Of a DNA stretch of 14,305 bases, positions 13,702-14,305 are shown piece by piece. Both the position numbers and the translations under genes were made by a program. The DNA comes from Baffinella frigidus (taxonomy: Eukaryota; Cryptophyceae; Cryptomonadales; Baffinellaceae): positions 27,899 through 42,203 of the forward strand of contig MU646590.1 in the NCBI GenBank assembly GCA_026770585.1. Direction: 5' to 3'. Under the pieces are notes generated by a model. That model searched no databases. It was not told the DNA's origin and saw nothing but the letters and a program-made list of their open reading frames with translations. Numbering within the stretch: the first letter of the stretch is position 1; each line of letters starts with the position of its first letter.

Positions 13702-13748
13702 GATTCTCTGGGCGCAGTGCAACCGCGTCTCGTGGGTCCCTGCGATGC
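13702..13748 (+). pseudogene. Duplicated exon fragment (copy of 13355-13401)
   Basis: gattctctgggcgcagtgca and the next 27 bases match the 3' end of the exon at 13294-13397 with few changes. One change turns TAC into TGC (Tyr to Cys), and GAGGTG at the donor has become GCGATG, so the splice donor is gone. Non-functional exon copy, bounded on the left by D3 and on the right by B4. Confidence 0.75.
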
Positions 13749-13756
13749 TTCCATAA

Positions 13757-13922
13757 TCATAGGCTAACGGCCTGAAAAGGGGGTAGTTAGGCATACGGTA
13801 TTGCCTAGGACCTCCTACCGTAGGCTGAGGGATCCTAGGACCAAAAAGTCTCGGCCTACGGTAGGAGGTCCTAGGCAATGCCGTAGGCGCAACCACCCCA
13901 TTTTCAGGCCGTTACCCTATTA
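13757..13922. mobile_element. MITE-like foldback element B4
   Basis: The element starts TCATAGGCTAACGGCCTG and ends CAGGCCGTTACCCTATTA. About 95% similar to B3 across the arms. The expected 4-bp duplication is not exact here (ATAA left, ATGC right), so one flank has changed since insertion or the copy arose by recombination. Confidence 0.9.
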
Positions 13923-13935
13923 ATGCAACAGGTTG

Positions 13936-14073
13936 TAGCTCTGCCTCACTCGGGTTGACCGAATATTCTCAAGTTGACATGCTGGGCTTGCGGTACGAAT
14001 CCGTCAACTTTGGAGCGGAAAAGAGCCCGGGCTCACCAAATTGGGTGAGCGCAAATAGATCGAGGCAGAGGTA
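13936..14073 (+). mobile_element. Palindromic element A5, best-preserved termini
   Basis: Starts tagctctgcctcactcggg and ends gatcgaggcagaggta. Inside are gttgacatgctgggc, tccgtcaactttggagcgg and the palindrome gctcaccaaattgggtgagc. Preceded by CAACAG/GTTG, so its left edge also lies in an AG/GT context. Target duplication not exact (GTTG/GGTG). Confidence 0.8.
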
Positions 14074-14265
14074 GGTGTTGGGTACCCGTAGCGGCGTAGC
14101 ATGACAGTGTCCGGGGTGTTGGAGACGCACGTCACTCCGACATCGGGGGGACACCAGACCATCGCATCCAAAACGGTATCGTTGGCGCCTGGCGGCCAAC
14201 GATACCGTCTCATCGGGTGAGGGGTCTCGCCTCCCCCGGAACACGCGCCCTACCTGGTACCAAAC

Positions 14266-14268
<3 letters not shown>
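14074..14268 (+). other. Right-edge stretch: 40-codon open frame and a hairpin
   Basis: ATG at 14101 opens a 40-codon plus-strand frame (MTVSGVLETHVTPTSGG... ending at TGA near 14220) with no recognised domain. Inside it acggtatcgttggc (14173-14186) pairs perfectly with gccaacgataccgt (14195-14208) around an 8-nt loop. Coding status unclear. Confidence 0.35.

Positions 14269-14305
<37 letters not shown>
14269..14305. repeat. Poly-C run of 37 at the edge
   Basis: Uninterrupted C to the last base. Most likely a sequencing or assembly end in a homopolymer; it cannot be read as biology without longer reads. Confidence 0.85.

Noticed and set aside
14269-14305. Poly-C as a biological homopolymer signal
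   Set aside because: Located at the very edge of the window; a sequencing or assembly end is the simpler explanation.
1-14305. tRNA or rRNA genes, including in the family A elements
   Set aside because: I looked for tRNA-like A/B boxes and cloverleaf folds and for conserved rRNA blocks and saw none convincing by eye.

Overview
The window is nuclear DNA from a eukaryote. It is intron-rich, has GC-rich exons, and carries degenerate telomere-type repeats of the TTTAGGG class (plant, green-algal and some other protist lineages). It is also packed with small palindromic mobile elements. There is no sign of bacterial gene organisation, rRNA, tRNA or CRISPR. A unicellular alga or similar protist is the most natural reading, but I cannot name the species. 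The run of 37 C at the right edge looks like a contig end.

Layout. (1) Positions 1-1160 hold microsatellites and local repeats, an inverted repeat and one copy of palindromic family A. (2) Positions 1162-5275, minus strand, hold a Rho/Rac-type small GTPase gene. I could reconstruct six exons, collinear without gaps with residues 1-163 of the 192-residue Rac family. The last exon (about 29 residues with the membrane-anchoring tail) is not visible and probably lies beyond the left edge or is lost. Its introns are filled with foldback elements and telomere-like arrays. (3) Positions 5276-6003 are the divergent upstream region. (4) Positions 6004-6607, plus strand, hold a putative two-exon gene for an acidic/basic low-complexity protein with no recognised family. 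(5) Positions 7463-8335, plus strand, hold a putative second gene of four short phase-compatible exons, two of whose introns are telomere-like arrays. (6) Positions 8336-14305 are mostly mobile elements and duplicated fragments, with two further exon-like pieces (11915-11990 and 13294-13397).

The main discovery candidate is the set of palindromic (foldback, MITE-like) elements. At least eight insertions, in families I call B, D, E and K, begin with T-N-A-T. Each is flanked by an exact 4-bp target duplication: GAGA, GGGT, GATT, AACT, ATGT, ACCT, AGGT and GATT. For three of them the window itself contains a paralogous unoccupied site. The families look modular: copies share a core but have unrelated outer arms that are still self-complementary. 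Several sit directly at splice sites or in AG/GT contexts, so they are introner candidates. No transposase is encoded here; the autonomous partner must be elsewhere.

A second theme is that degenerate telomeric repeats fill introns, always with the C-rich (CCCTAAA) strand as the sense strand. There they could supply branch-point-like and pyrimidine-rich sequence.
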